NCBI GenBank assembly: GCA_934757275.1
Contig: CAKVLN010000010.1
Span: forward strand, 1 to 56,366
DNA from: an uncultured Candidatus Melainabacteria bacterium
Lineage (GTDB): Bacteria; Cyanobacteriota; Vampirovibrionia; Gastranaerophilales; Gastranaerophilaceae
Reading direction: 5' to 3'
Length of the DNA stretch: 56,366 bases
The notes below the pieces were generated by a model, which saw nothing but the letters and a program-made list of their open reading frames with translations, was not told the DNA's origin and did no database searches. Each line of letters starts with the position of its first letter. Position 1 is the stretch's first letter. Below are positions 1 to 9,160 of the stretch, in pieces. The position numbers were made by a program, and so were the translations under genes.

Positions 1-338
1 GAGAGGGGTGGATTACCTTTGTTTTCTTGTGGGCGTGGATTACTTCGTCGCTCCCGCTCCTAGTAATGACTGGACGTGAAATTTCCAGTATTAATCGCAT
101 TATACTAAAATAATATTTAATACGAACTTATTCACCTATTCACCTTTTTCCTTATCACTTAAAATTTATTAAATTCATACCTCTAACTAGGCTTGTAAAA
201 CATATATGTTTTTGTTAATTTACTTAATGTGTGTTGTATTTTTAATATTGTAAAAATATGTTAAGTTCATGCACTTAAACTAGCAAATATTATTTTTTTA
301 GGGACTTTATATATATAGGTACCAAATGGGGTTTTAGT
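1..338. other. Intergenic region at window start
   Basis: No convincing gene is visible. Positions 38-73 hold one copy of a dispersed extragenic repeat, described separately. The remainder is very AT-rich. A TATATATATA tract at about 309-318 could serve as a -10 region for the gene starting at 339, but no good -35 is obvious. Confidence 0.6.
38..73 (-). repeat. Dispersed 36-bp extragenic repeat, copy A
   Basis: Read on the minus strand this is 34/36 identical to 44936-44971 on the plus strand. The shared core is GAGCGACGAAGTAATC preceded by CCAGTCATTAC. Both copies lie outside genes. The function is unknown; such short GC-richer extragenic elements are often non-autonomous mobile or palindromic repeats. 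Confidence 0.75.
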
Positions 339-1418
339 ATGATTAAGCCGATAAATTTATCGAACAGTAGTATAAAATTTAAAGCACAAGCAGAAGAAAA
401 AAATGAAACTCCTGCTGAATCAAGGCTTTTGCCAAACACTTTAAAAACTCGTGTTCAACAAAAGTTTCAAAAAACATCAAATGCCTTTTTGCAATATCCT
501 ATTAAAGGCTTAAAGGGAGATGTAAACTCAGATTTCTATGAATTTTTGTCTATGGGCATAATTCCTTATCTTGTAGGTAGCGGTATGTTCATGGCAATGT
601 TCAATTTATTGCATGATTTAAAACCAAAATCTCAAAAAATCGCAGGGCTAAATGGCAAAAACATGGCTCTTGGCGTTGTAATGTACGGTGTAGGTAAAAC
701 CTTAGCAAATGACTTAGTTACACGTCCTGTATACTGGGGAACAGGAGTTGATACAGAACTTCCAATAGAACACGTTTACTACCCACTTCCTAAAAATTCA
801 GGTGAATCTGCAAATATTGAACCTCAAATACAACAAAGAAAAGTTTACGATAGTGTGGAATTTTTCAGAAAAGATTTAATTCAAAATGACCCTAAATATG
901 GCGTAAAATATTATGATAACATTGCTAAAAAGCTTAATATGGGCGACAATTTGAATGATTCTGTAACAGAAACAACTCCAATTATTCAAGGTATTGTATC
1001 ATCTACAAAAACTGCAAAAAGCTTAGCATCTTATGCTTGGGCTGGTGCTGCAGTAGGACTTGCAGTTCAAGACAGTTGGAGCAACTTCTTTGATGCAATC
1101 TCAAATAGAAAACGCCACATTGCAAAACCTAACGAAAGTTTTGGTGCAAAAATGTCAGCAAGAATGAAAAATGCAGGAGAAAATTTTGTAGACATTTCAA
1201 AAACCTTTGGTCAATCTTTCACAAAAGCTTGCAAAACTTTGTGGACAGGTAAAGAAGGAACAACTGGCTTTATGAAACATGCTGGAAAAGCTTGGATATT
1301 ATTTTCAACTGCATTAACAGTTGGAAGTGTTGCGAACGTTATCCATAGAGCAAAGAGCATGGGCAAACTTGTTAACAAAGACATAATGGATAAAGACAAA
1401 GAAAGTACGGTGATTTAG
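339..1418 (+). CDS. Unknown membrane protein with N-terminal FKA motif
   Basis: 359 residues, family not recognised. The N-terminus has no classical signal peptide. Residues 12-16 read IKFKA, a short motif shared with three other proteins in this window. Hydrophobic stretches lie near residues 71-91, 107-123, 226-245 and 318-337, so it is probably a membrane protein, with a polar region of about 100 residues between the second and third. The start ATG has only a weak GGGG stretch eight bases upstream. It is the first gene of a tight unit: the next gene begins one base after its stop, and the third gene overlaps the second. The shared transcript ends in a GH13-family gene, so a role in handling a glucan or sugar polymer is possible but unproven. 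It is similar in style (small polar N-terminus, scattered hydrophobic segments) to the proteins at 1420 and 42658. Confidence 0.85.
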   Translation: MIKPINLSNSSIKFKAQAEEKNETPAESRLLPNTLKTRVQQKFQKTSNAFLQYPIKGLKGDVNSDFYEFLSMGIIPYLVGSGMFMAMFNLLHDLKPKSQKIAGLNGKNMALGVVMYGVGKTLANDLVTRPVYWGTGVDTELPIEHVYYPLPKNSGESANIEPQIQQRKVYDSVEFFRKDLIQNDPKYGVKYYDNIAKKLNMGDNLNDSVTETTPIIQGIVSSTKTAKSLASYAWAGAAVGLAVQDSWSNFFDAISNRKRHIAKPNESFGAKMSARMKNAGENFVDISKTFGQSFTKACKTLWTGKEGTTGFMKHAGKAWILFSTALTVGSVANVIHRAKSMGKLVNKDIMDKDKESTVI

Positions 1419-1419
1419 T

Positions 1420-3936
1420 ATGGCAATAACTTCGGTACAACCAAATATAGACAATACTAAAATTCCTTACAGAGAAGCAAAAGGTACAATTAAAACTGAT
1501 AACAATATCAGACCGCTTCCACCACAAGGACACTTGGTGCATGATACTTTGTTGTCTGTTCCTCAATACTTCTTAAAGGATATTGCTTATGATATAAAAG
1601 CCGTAAAAGATGGTTTTCAAGGTAAAGCAAACGACCACCAATTAGGCAGACTGAACGATGTCGGCTTAAAGGTTGGCGGTATCGGCATTGCAACCTACTT
1701 AGCTTCAAGAACAACAAACCCAATGGCTAGAACTATGGAATACTTAGGTTTAGGGGCTTTCTTAACTTCTATGTCCTTGTTCCCAAAAGCTTTCATCAAT
1801 GTTCCATCAAGAATATTACATGGTTTTTCAGTTGGTAAAGAATATATAGATGATCAAGGTCGTAAAAAATCTGTCTTCCAAGACAGCAACTATATTCCAA
1901 TGGATATGTACAGAGGTGAATATCCTGGCGAAGATTTAGATGTAATCGGCGATAGAATGGGCATTCCTAGAGGAATTAAAAACCGTAACGACTTGATAAA
2001 AGAACAAATGAGAAAAGTTGCAACACAAGACAACACCTTGTGGATGTTGACTGCAGGCTTTGCGACTCCAGTTATGACCGCTCTAATTTGTTGCGGTATG
2101 GAAAAACTTATTGCACCTGCTATGGAAAAAGCTAGAAATTATAGATACGATTCTAAGATTGCTCACTTAGCAAAAGAAACTGCAGAAATGCCGATTAAAG
2201 CAAAAGAGATTGAAGCTAACAAATTAAGTAAAGAGGTTAGTAAAGTTCTAGAAAATTACAAAGGTCAAGAACTTCCAAAAGCTGAGCTTGATAATGTTGT
2301 TCAAATGTTAACAAAAAATCTAGATTCAAAAGTTTCAGATGGCATTAAAACAGATTTAGATAATCTTTTAAAAGCTGGTTTTGCAGTTGATGATAAGACT
2401 TCTGAAAAAATTATCAATGATATCAAAAACAAAGTTCCAAACAGAGAAAAAGTTACTTATGAAAAAATCTTTGTTCCAACAAAAGAAGAATTGAACAAAA
2501 TTATTGGTGATAAAAAAGTTATTACAGCTGATGATTTATATGAAATAAAAGGCAACTTAAAAAAATTCTTTGACGAAAAAATCGAAAAAGAAGTAAAAGG
2601 TTCTAAAGATGCATTTAAAGGTTACAGAAACCAAATTGTTGATGATATTTCAAAATCATTGCAAAAAACTCCTTCAAGAATTTTAGACGAAAGTAAACTA
2701 AGTAACATTCAAGACTTTGCAAAAATTTTAGGTGAGTTTAAAGCAAACAATAAAGCTTTGGATAAGTGCAAAATATTCAAGGTGGAACAAACTCCTCAAA
2801 CTGTTTTAGCGCATTCTTACGCTAAGTTTGAAGGTACATTGCTTGACGTTTTAGGAATTAAATTCAAAGATTTGAAACAAATGCGTCAATCAGAAGCTTT
2901 CTCAAAAGAAATTTTAGATAAGAAATTAACAGAACTTGCTAAGAACGACGAAGCTTACAACAAAGCTATTTCAAAACTTGCAAAAGTTATGGCAGAAATG
3001 GATAACGACTTAAACGGCAAAAACGAAGCTTTGAAAGACTTGATTACAGGTATTGAAAACAACTTTAACAATACTGCAAAACGTTTGGACGGTTTAGGCA
3101 ACTTCAAAAATACAATTGATAAATTAGTTAAAGAAGACGTTAAAACACTTTCAAATTCAGTAAATTCGAGCGAAGAGTTATTTGACTTGTTAGATGGTTT
3201 AGCTCAAGATAAAACCAACAAATTAAAAGGTGTTGAATACGCAAAAGCAAACGCAAAAGGCGTTGGTTCAGCAAAACTTGACATGGTTTCAAAAATTGTA
3301 GAAAGATATCAAGGTGTAAACAATTCATTCAACAGAGTTTTGCACGCTATGGACTTATACAAACGTGAAATTCCTGCTGATGAATATGGAAAAGAGCTTG
3401 TAAAACGTGGCAAAAAAGCAGTTCTTGGAGCAACATCTTCTGATAGTATTTTAAAATTGAATACAGTAAATAACGCAGAACTTTACAAAGACATTCTCCA
3501 AACAACTTGGAGAGTTGACGGCAATCCTAATGAAATCAAAGCTAAAGGTTATATAACTGATGCAACTGATAAAGCTATCACAGAAGGCGGTATCAAAACT
3601 CGTTTACAACAATACTTGGTAAGATTTAGAAATCTGTTGGGTAACAATACTTTAGACTTTGCGAAACCTGACCATACGCTTAATACGAATGTATTAGATA
3701 ATTATGTAAAAAGTGCAAAAAGAAGAATGGCTACATTTAACCTTGTCGGTCAAACTCCAGTAGACTTTGTTAAAAATGCTGCAGAAAGAAGATATGGCAA
3801 CCAAAAATGGGTTAGAACCGCATCTGCTATCGGAGGTACAGTATTAGGTGCAACACTTCTTGCACAACTTTGTTTCGGTAAAATTAGAAATCCGCATAAT
3901 ATAGAAAAGAAGGTAGAAGATGACAACAATAACTAA
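1420..3936 (+). CDS. Unknown large membrane / coiled-coil protein
   Basis: 838 residues, family not recognised. Hydrophobic segments sit near residues 82-96, 107-125 and 207-228, followed by about 500 lysine- and glutamate-rich residues with strong helical and coiled-coil character, and a last hydrophobic segment near 803-822 (SAIGGTVLGATLLAQLCFG). This suggests a long cytoplasmic or periplasmic helical arm held between two membrane-anchored ends. There is no obvious enzyme motif. It starts one base after the previous stop with no clear ribosome site, so translation is probably coupled, and its last 17 bases overlap the GH13 gene downstream. The arrangement suggests the three products are needed together, but the sequence shows no direct functional clue. 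Confidence 0.85.
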   Translation: MAITSVQPNIDNTKIPYREAKGTIKTDNNIRPLPPQGHLVHDTLLSVPQYFLKDIAYDIKAVKDGFQGKANDHQLGRLNDVGLKVGGIGIATYLASRTTNPMARTMEYLGLGAFLTSMSLFPKAFINVPSRILHGFSVGKEYIDDQGRKKSVFQDSNYIPMDMYRGEYPGEDLDVIGDRMGIPRGIKNRNDLIKEQMRKVATQDNTLWMLTAGFATPVMTALICCGMEKLIAPAMEKARNYRYDSKIAHLAKETAEMPIKAKEIEANKLSKEVSKVLENYKGQELPKAELDNVVQMLTKNLDSKVSDGIKTDLDNLLKAGFAVDDKTSEKIINDIKNKVPNREKVTYEKIFVPTKEELNKIIGDKKVITADDLYEIKGNLKKFFDEKIEKEVKGSKDAFKGYRNQIVDDISKSLQKTPSRILDESKLSNIQDFAKILGEFKANNKALDKCKIFKVEQTPQTVLAHSYAKFEGTLLDVLGIKFKDLKQMRQSEAFSKEILDKKLTELAKNDEAYNKAISKLAKVMAEMDNDLNGKNEALKDLITGIENNFNNTAKRLDGLGNFKNTIDKLVKEDVKTLSNSVNSSEELFDLLDGLAQDKTNKLKGVEYAKANAKGVGSAKLDMVSKIVERYQGVNNSFNRVLHAMDLYKREIPADEYGKELVKRGKKAVLGATSSDSILKLNTVNNAELYKDILQTTWRVDGNPNEIKAKGYITDATDKAITEGGIKTRLQQYLVRFRNLLGNNTLDFAKPDHTLNTNVLDNYVKSAKRRMATFNLVGQTPVDFVKNAAERRYGNQKWVRTASAIGGTVLGATLLAQLCFGKIRNPHNIEKKVEDDNNN

Positions 3937-5722
3937 TATTTCATCTGTAAATTTTAGAGCGACTGCAAATTATCAAACCCCAATCAAACCTGAAACAAAA
4001 GAATACAACGTTCAGGACAAAGAGGTTACAGGTAAATATCTTCAAAACCTTGCTATGATGAATGCGGCAGGGGTTAAAAAAGTTGACTTAAATTCTAACG
4101 CTCAACAACCATATAAAAATAATTTGAGAACAATGGTTCAAAATAATGAATCTGTAATGATGGCTATTGTTCCACGAACCTTCACGGCTAAAGATATAAA
4201 CGGTGATGATATCGTTATGCTAAAAGAAGGCGAAAAAAATGGAACTTTCTTGAGCGCAATTGATAGATTAGATGAACTTAAAAACGATGGAATTAACACA
4301 ATCCATATTCTTCCAATTCACCCAATGGGCAAAAAGAATGCACAAGGCACTGCTGGTTCACTTTATGCTCCAGAAAAATTTATTACAGATGATGGACATT
4401 TGGCAATCGACCCAATGTTGATTGATAAAAATGACCCAAGAACTCCTGATGAGCAGTTAAAAACTTTAATCGATGAATGTCACAAGCGTAATATTAAAGT
4501 AATGCTTGACCTTCCTAGTTGTGCTTCAGTTGATATGTTTGAAGCAGAACCAGAATTAATGGCTTATGGTAGAAATGGAGAAGAAAAAACCCCTCAAGGT
4601 TGGACAGATATCAGAATGTTTGAGCCTTGGGCAGACGAAGCAGAAAGAACTCTAAACCCGACACTATTAGAAATGCACAAGCAATATGTTGATGCTTGTA
4701 TTGATTTAGGAATTGATGGCATTAGGGCCGATGTAGCCAGAGCAAAACCTACTGAATTTTGGGACGAATTAATTTCGTATTCACACAAAAAAGACCCAGA
4801 ATTTGCTTGGCTTGCAGAAAGCTACACTTACGAATGCGCCTCTCCAATGATAAACATGCCTTATGATAGACCAGAAGATTTGTTAAATGCAGGTTTTGAT
4901 GAATATTACGGTCAATACCACATTTTCCATGATTGGAAAAATGCAAGTGAATTTAATGACTACATCAAATTTAACTTAGACCTTTCTCATAAATTACCAG
5001 CAGGTAAGAGTGTTATAGGTTCTTTCTTAACACACGATGATAGCTCATCAATGATTCACGGTGGCGAAAACTTCTGCAAATTGACAACTATATTGCAATC
5101 AACAATCCCAATGTGCAACCCATATTATATCGATGGTTTCCAAACTGGCGATTATTATGATTACCAATATAGAAATAAAGACAACGTAGAAACTTGGACA
5201 ACAAAGGCTGACCCAGCAACTGGCAAACAAGTTCCTAAATATGACATGAATGAACACCGCTATCGTTTAGCTTTGTTCAACATATCAAGACAACCTGGCG
5301 GTGATTGTCCTGATATCGAACGAGTTATTAAAGGTGCTATGGAAATGAGAGCCAATAATTTAGATGTATTAGCAAACAGAAATAGCAGCTTTATTGAACT
5401 AGATAAACGTGAAGACAAAAACGACCAGATTATAGCTTTTGCAAGACACAATAACGGCAAAACAATCCTTGTAATTGCAAACAAAAATCCAAACAGAAAT
5501 GTATCTGGCATTGTTGACATTCCTGGCTTAAAAACTGACCAAAAGCTAGTAAATATGGTTCCAGAATATGGCGAAAAGAGCGAATTTCAAGTTGATGCTA
5601 ACGAATTAAAAGTTAACCTTGCTCCAGCAGACGCTTATGTATTTGAGATTGACACTCCGAACATTGAAGAAGACAGAAAAGGTCACGTTTACAAACAAAA
5701 AGTTAATGACACAGAACAATAA
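3920..5722 (+). CDS. GH13 alpha-amylase-family protein
   Basis: 600 residues of glycoside hydrolase family 13 type. Region II is GIDGIRADVARAK, with the predicted nucleophile D271. The acid/base is E300 in WLAESYT, and region IV FLTHDD gives H372 and D373, so the catalytic triad is intact. Region I is unusual: LDLPSCAS (D197, C201) replaces the common DxVxNH, losing the Asn-His pair. A cysteine at that position is reminiscent of the GlgE branch (GH13_3), but I would not assign GlgE. Residues 10-14 read VNFRA, matching the N-terminal motif of neighbouring unknown proteins. No signal peptide is seen, so the enzyme should be cytoplasmic or exported by another route. AAGG at 3909-3912 precedes the ATG inside the upstream gene. 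It is the last gene of the trio and is followed by a terminator. The substrate is not predictable from sequence. Confidence 0.85.
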   Translation: MTTITNISSVNFRATANYQTPIKPETKEYNVQDKEVTGKYLQNLAMMNAAGVKKVDLNSNAQQPYKNNLRTMVQNNESVMMAIVPRTFTAKDINGDDIVMLKEGEKNGTFLSAIDRLDELKNDGINTIHILPIHPMGKKNAQGTAGSLYAPEKFITDDGHLAIDPMLIDKNDPRTPDEQLKTLIDECHKRNIKVMLDLPSCASVDMFEAEPELMAYGRNGEEKTPQGWTDIRMFEPWADEAERTLNPTLLEMHKQYVDACIDLGIDGIRADVARAKPTEFWDELISYSHKKDPEFAWLAESYTYECASPMINMPYDRPEDLLNAGFDEYYGQYHIFHDWKNASEFNDYIKFNLDLSHKLPAGKSVIGSFLTHDDSSSMIHGGENFCKLTTILQSTIPMCNPYYIDGFQTGDYYDYQYRNKDNVETWTTKADPATGKQVPKYDMNEHRYRLALFNISRQPGGDCPDIERVIKGAMEMRANNLDVLANRNSSFIELDKREDKNDQIIAFARHNNGKTILVIANKNPNRNVSGIVDIPGLKTDQKLVNMVPEYGEKSEFQVDANELKVNLAPADAYVFEIDTPNIEEDRKGHVYKQKVNDTEQ

Positions 5723-5742
5723 ATTTAGTTAATCATAAAAAG

Positions 5743-5774
5743 AACCGATGCGGTTTATACCACATCGGTTTTTT
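5743..5774. terminator. Bidirectional rho-independent terminator
   Basis: A 12-bp stem with one mismatch (AACCGATGCGGT / ACCACATCGGTT) and loop TTAT is followed by six T on the plus strand and preceded by AAAAAG, which gives a T run on the minus strand. It sits between the convergent GH13 and response-regulator genes and should stop both. Confidence 0.85.
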
Positions 5775-5796
5775 GTTGTATAAGGTAAACACTAAA

Positions 5797-6483
5797 TTAA
5801 ACCAAGCCTTCTTTAACGGCTTTTACCGCAGCTTGAACCCTATCATTCACACACATCTTTTGTAAAATAGAACATACATGCGCTTTTGCTGTATGAACAC
5901 TAACTATAAGTTCTTTTGCAATTTCTGTATTGCTTTTACCATCAACCAAATGCTTTAGAACTTCATATTCTCTGTCTGTCAAAGGAACTCTGCCTTCTTC
6001 TGAAGATTTATCTTTCAAAATACCAATTGTTTCTTGTTTAGGAAACGCATCAAGAGCTTTTCTTGCAATAAGCGGGTCTAACCAACAAACACCATTTTTC
6101 ACATCTCTAATTACATCAGCCAATTTTGCTGGGTCAATATCTTTAAGACAATATGCCATAGCTCCAGAAGATAAAGCGGCAATAACCTCTTCTTCTCTAT
6201 CGTGTGAAGTCAAAGCAATCACCTTAATGTCCTTATTCATTTCTTTAACCTTAACGGTTGCTTCAATACCATTCATGCCAGCAAGTCCCAAATCCATCAA
6301 AACAACATCTGGATTATGTTTCTTTATCAATTCTAGGCCGTCAGTAGCATTTTCACTTTCTGCAACCACATTTATATCTTCATTTGCATTAAGAGCACAT
6401 CTCAATCCGACACGAGTTAATTTGAAATCTTCAATTATAATTACACTAATCGTTTGTTTTTCTGTTTCTACAACTGCTGTCAT
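5797..6483 (-). CDS. NarL/FixJ-type response regulator
   Basis: 228 residues. The N-terminal receiver domain has the acidic pair E18/D19 and the phospho-acceptor D64 in VVLMDLGLAGMNG. The C-terminal LuxR-type helix-turn-helix (LTDREYEVLKHLVDGKSNTE, ending in HTAKAHVCSILQKM) should bind DNA when the protein is phosphorylated. The ATG is preceded by AGGAGG with a spacing of about nine bases. No kinase is adjacent; the nearest histidine kinase in the window is the hybrid-free kinase at 26222, and pairing them would be guesswork. It is transcribed alone, convergent with the GH13 trio. Target genes cannot be inferred. An open frame of 192 codons on the opposite strand (5930-6508) looks like a coding shadow. 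Confidence 0.92.
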   Translation of the reverse strand: MTAVVETEKQTISVIIIEDFKLTRVGLRCALNANEDINVVAESENATDGLELIKKHNPDVVLMDLGLAGMNGIEATVKVKEMNKDIKVIALTSHDREEEVIAALSSGAMAYCLKDIDPAKLADVIRDVKNGVCWLDPLIARKALDAFPKQETIGILKDKSSEEGRVPLTDREYEVLKHLVDGKSNTEIAKELIVSVHTAKAHVCSILQKMCVNDRVQAAVKAVKEGLV

Positions 6484-6625
6484 ATTATTTTATCCTCCTA
6501 TCGGCTAGCATTCTATGCTTTCTACAATTTTATTAAATAATAAGCACGACAAAGAGTACATTACCCAAGCTACTAATATTTATTGAACATTGTAATTCTT
6601 TAGAATTAGTTTCTATGTAAAAGTT

Positions 6626-7900
6626 TTAAACATAACTGTCGATTAAATCAATAACTTCACAAACTGAATAGTTGTTTTGCGTAACAAAAAAGTTTTTACC
6701 AGTTTTTTCTATTACATAATCTAGTGAATTACCGTCTAAGAACAAATTTGTAAACGGTTTTAGCATAATTGAAGGAACTACAATATAATCCGCTTCAATG
6801 TCTTTAACAGCATTAATCAAATCTTCCGAAGTAATAAGTCCAGCAACGGTAATATTTTTCCCCCAATATGTAGATTTTACGGGATTTACTGTACATTTTA
6901 AATTAACAATTTTATTAAGTTTGCCTGCTATATATTCAAAAGCTGATTTTGCGGCAACTGAACAAGCAAACGAGATTTTAAGCTTTTGAGAAATTCTCTT
7001 AGGAAGTTCAAACGTATCAAAATCGTCCATTATTGTTCTAAGAGAGCCAACTCCATCATCTAATTGAGAAAAATTACCATAATACCTTGATTTTGGAATT
7101 TCTTTTTCTGCAAGCAAAAAGAACTCGTCAGAGCAACAAACCTTTTTGTACTTAGAAGAAATGTTTATTGTTTCCTCTGCAACAGCCTTATCAACAGTTT
7201 TTAATTCGCTTTGTCGAAATTGTGTTATACCAACTGGCACAATCGCAATTGACAAGACCGCAGAACCCAAAGTTGAAAGCTCCTTCAAAGTCCTTTCTAG
7301 TTCAGCACCATCATTATATCCTGGACATAAAACTATTTGAGCGTGAAAAGGAATATCATTTTCTTTAAACCATCTCAAATTTTCCATAATTTTTGCTGCA
7401 TTTGGGTTTCTAAGCATTTTTACACGCAAATCTGGGTTAGTAGTATGCACAGAAATATAGAAAGGCCCTAGATGAAGAGCTGCAATTCTTTCTTTGTCAG
7501 CATCTGTTAAATTTGTCGTAGTAATATAAGTTCCTTGCAAGTATGACAATCTATAATCATCGTCTTTGATATAAAGAGTATTTCTCAAGCCTTTTGGTTG
7601 TTGCGCAACAAAGCAAAAAATACAATTGTTCAGACAAGGTTTTACCCTATCAAAAACTGCGCTCTCAAAGATTATACCCAAATCATCGTCATAATCTTTT
7701 TCTAGTTCAATTTCTTCTATTTCGCCGTTCTTTTTTTGAATTTCGATTGTTAGAAATTCACTTTTACACATAAAACGGTAATCTATCATATCCTGAAGTT
7801 TTTCACCATCAATAGATAGAAGAATATCGCCTTCTTCTATTTCAAGCTCTTGAGCAATAGAATCCTCTACTACACCACTAATGAGCGCAGGCATGTTCAA
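6626..7900 (-). CDS. DUF512 radical SAM protein with PDZ-like N-terminus
   Basis: 424 residues. A PDZ-like N-terminus (residues about 1-60, with IEEGDILLSIDGEKL) precedes a radical SAM-type cluster motif C89-x3-C93-x2-C96 (CLNNCIFC), followed by the long DUF512 region. This matches the family described in cyanobacteria and firmicutes as radical SAM protein TIGR03279/DUF512, whose reaction is not established. It is expected to be cytoplasmic and to bind one [4Fe-4S] cluster. Its start overlaps the end of the upstream PadR regulator gene by 23 bases, so the two are probably one operon with the acyltransferase further upstream. Nothing appears truncated. The family call is firm; the function is unknown. 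Confidence 0.88.
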   Translation of the reverse strand: MNMPALISGVVEDSIAQELEIEEGDILLSIDGEKLQDMIDYRFMCKSEFLTIEIQKKNGEIEEIELEKDYDDDLGIIFESAVFDRVKPCLNNCIFCFVAQQPKGLRNTLYIKDDDYRLSYLQGTYITTTNLTDADKERIAALHLGPFYISVHTTNPDLRVKMLRNPNAAKIMENLRWFKENDIPFHAQIVLCPGYNDGAELERTLKELSTLGSAVLSIAIVPVGITQFRQSELKTVDKAVAEETINISSKYKKVCCSDEFFLLAEKEIPKSRYYGNFSQLDDGVGSLRTIMDDFDTFELPKRISQKLKISFACSVAAKSAFEYIAGKLNKIVNLKCTVNPVKSTYWGKNITVAGLITSEDLINAVKDIEADYIVVPSIMLKPFTNLFLDGNSLDYVIEKTGKNFFVTQNNYSVCEVIDLIDSYV

Positions 7901-8390
7901 AGCCCTCCAATAAAGATATAAAGTTTTTATATTCGCAAGTTAAATTATCAAATACCATTTTAGGGTAGAAAGAAAGTTCTTTTTCTTTCATCATATTTTG
8001 CGTATCAATCAAAATATTTTCAGCCTTTAATTTCAATTGTCTAATCACCGCCAATTGTTCATTGTTATCAAGGCAATCAGAGCAAGCCAACTTAACACGA
8101 GCATTTGTAAAAAATTGAATAGGGTTTTCTAGAGGTGGTTCCATAATCAAGCGTTTCAACTCTTCTACACCTTCTTTTGTGATTGAATAATAGCAAGAAG
8201 GGCGACCACCTTTTGACATTGTTTTTTGTTTTTTTACAAAACCACCGTTTTCCAAGCGTGTTAAAGCTGGCTTAATCGTTCCATAGCTAGGAGTTGTAAG
8301 CACTGCAAAAGTTGCACGAATTTCTTTTGAAATTCCGTACATTGTTAGCACACGTCTATTCAATTCAAATAAAATCAAAAGCTCAATCAT
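7878..8390 (-). CDS. PadR-family transcriptional regulator
   Basis: 170 residues. The N-terminal winged helix has the PadR pattern: YGISKEI, then SYGTIKPALTRLENGGFVKK and the wing GGRPSCYYSITKEGVEEL. The C-terminal helices carry FFTNARVKLACSDCL and a dimerisation helix rich in E and K. PadR proteins usually repress small operons, often including themselves. The gene starts 12 bases after the acyltransferase gene ends, without an evident ribosome site, and its 3' end overlaps the radical SAM gene. It may therefore regulate this three-gene minus-strand unit, but no operator was identified. Confidence 0.88.
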   Translation of the reverse strand: MIELLILFELNRRVLTMYGISKEIRATFAVLTTPSYGTIKPALTRLENGGFVKKQKTMSKGGRPSCYYSITKEGVEELKRLIMEPPLENPIQFFTNARVKLACSDCLDNNEQLAVIRQLKLKAENILIDTQNMMKEKELSFYPKMVFDNLTCEYKNFISLLEGFEHACAH

Positions 8391-8402
8391 AAACTAATTA
8401 TA

Positions 8403-9101
8403 TCATAAAGACGCTTTGTATAATTGATAATTATGAATATCTCTAAAGTTCCAATTTACGCTGCGTTTTACAATTTGTGCAGGATTACCAGCAATTACAA
8501 CATTTGGCTCATCAAATTTTCTAGTAACAATACTTCCCCAGCCGATAATACTGTCATTTGAGATTTTTGTATTTTTACCGATTTTAACATCTCGACCAAT
8601 CCAAACGTGATTGCCGATATCAATACTTTTACTGAAATTAATCACATTGCCTTCTAAATCTGTAACAGTATGCACGTCAGTACACCAAATATCAATCCCC
8701 CACGAAATCATACAATCGTCACCAATTTTGATAGAAGTATCGCTATCTTGTAAAAATAATCTTGCGCCACAAATAATTATATTATCGCCAATCTCGATTT
8801 TACAATTGTTAGCATATCTTTGCATACCGATTGCTAACGTATCATCGGACGGATTACCGATATTAATTATCAAACCAGTTAGACCAATTGTTTCATTCAC
8901 GGGATAAAAAATCTTACCTAGATTAATCTCATTATTATTTCCAAAAATTGCAATCAGCAAGCCTTTTAGACTTTTAAATTTTTCAACACTTTCAGCTTTA
9001 ATTCTTATTACATTATCACTGCCATCAATTTGTATAAAATCCACGTTATCAATAATTGTTTCTGTTTTATCTGGTAACTCTAAAATAATTTTGTTTTCCA
9101 T
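8403..9101 (-). CDS. Hexapeptide-repeat acyltransferase (left-handed beta helix)
   Basis: 232 residues. Imperfect hexapeptides run through the second half (for example IKIGDDCMISWGIDIW, IDIGNHVWIGRDVKIGKNTK, ISNDSIIGWGSIVTRK). The WCTDVHTV stretch supplies the histidine usually used as catalytic base in WbbJ/Maa-type acetyltransferases, and the family ending VIAGNPAQIVKR is present. The first 100 residues are less typical and could form an extra beta-helix cap. The likely role is O- or N-acetylation of a sugar in surface polysaccharide; the substrate is unknown. The ATG has a good GGAGG upstream, and it is the first gene of the minus-strand unit with the PadR and radical SAM genes. Confidence 0.85.
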   Translation of the reverse strand: MENKIILELPDKTETIIDNVDFIQIDGSDNVIRIKAESVEKFKSLKGLLIAIFGNNNEINLGKIFYPVNETIGLTGLIINIGNPSDDTLAIGMQRYANNCKIEIGDNIIICGARLFLQDSDTSIKIGDDCMISWGIDIWCTDVHTVTDLEGNVINFSKSIDIGNHVWIGRDVKIGKNTKISNDSIIGWGSIVTRKFDEPNVVIAGNPAQIVKRSVNWNFRDIHNYQLYKASL

Positions 9102-9160
9102 TACAAATTCCTCCTATACAAATATTATAGGAGTTGAGAGTTGCTATCAGTCAAGCAAAA

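Noticed and set aside
5723..5796. Riboswitch or attenuator at 5743-5774
   Set aside because: The structure is a simple bidirectional terminator between convergent genes.
5930..6508. 192-codon open frame on the plus strand opposite the response regulator
   Set aside because: The minus-strand frame is a clear NarL-type regulator; the plus frame has no domain and is a complement of its codon bias.
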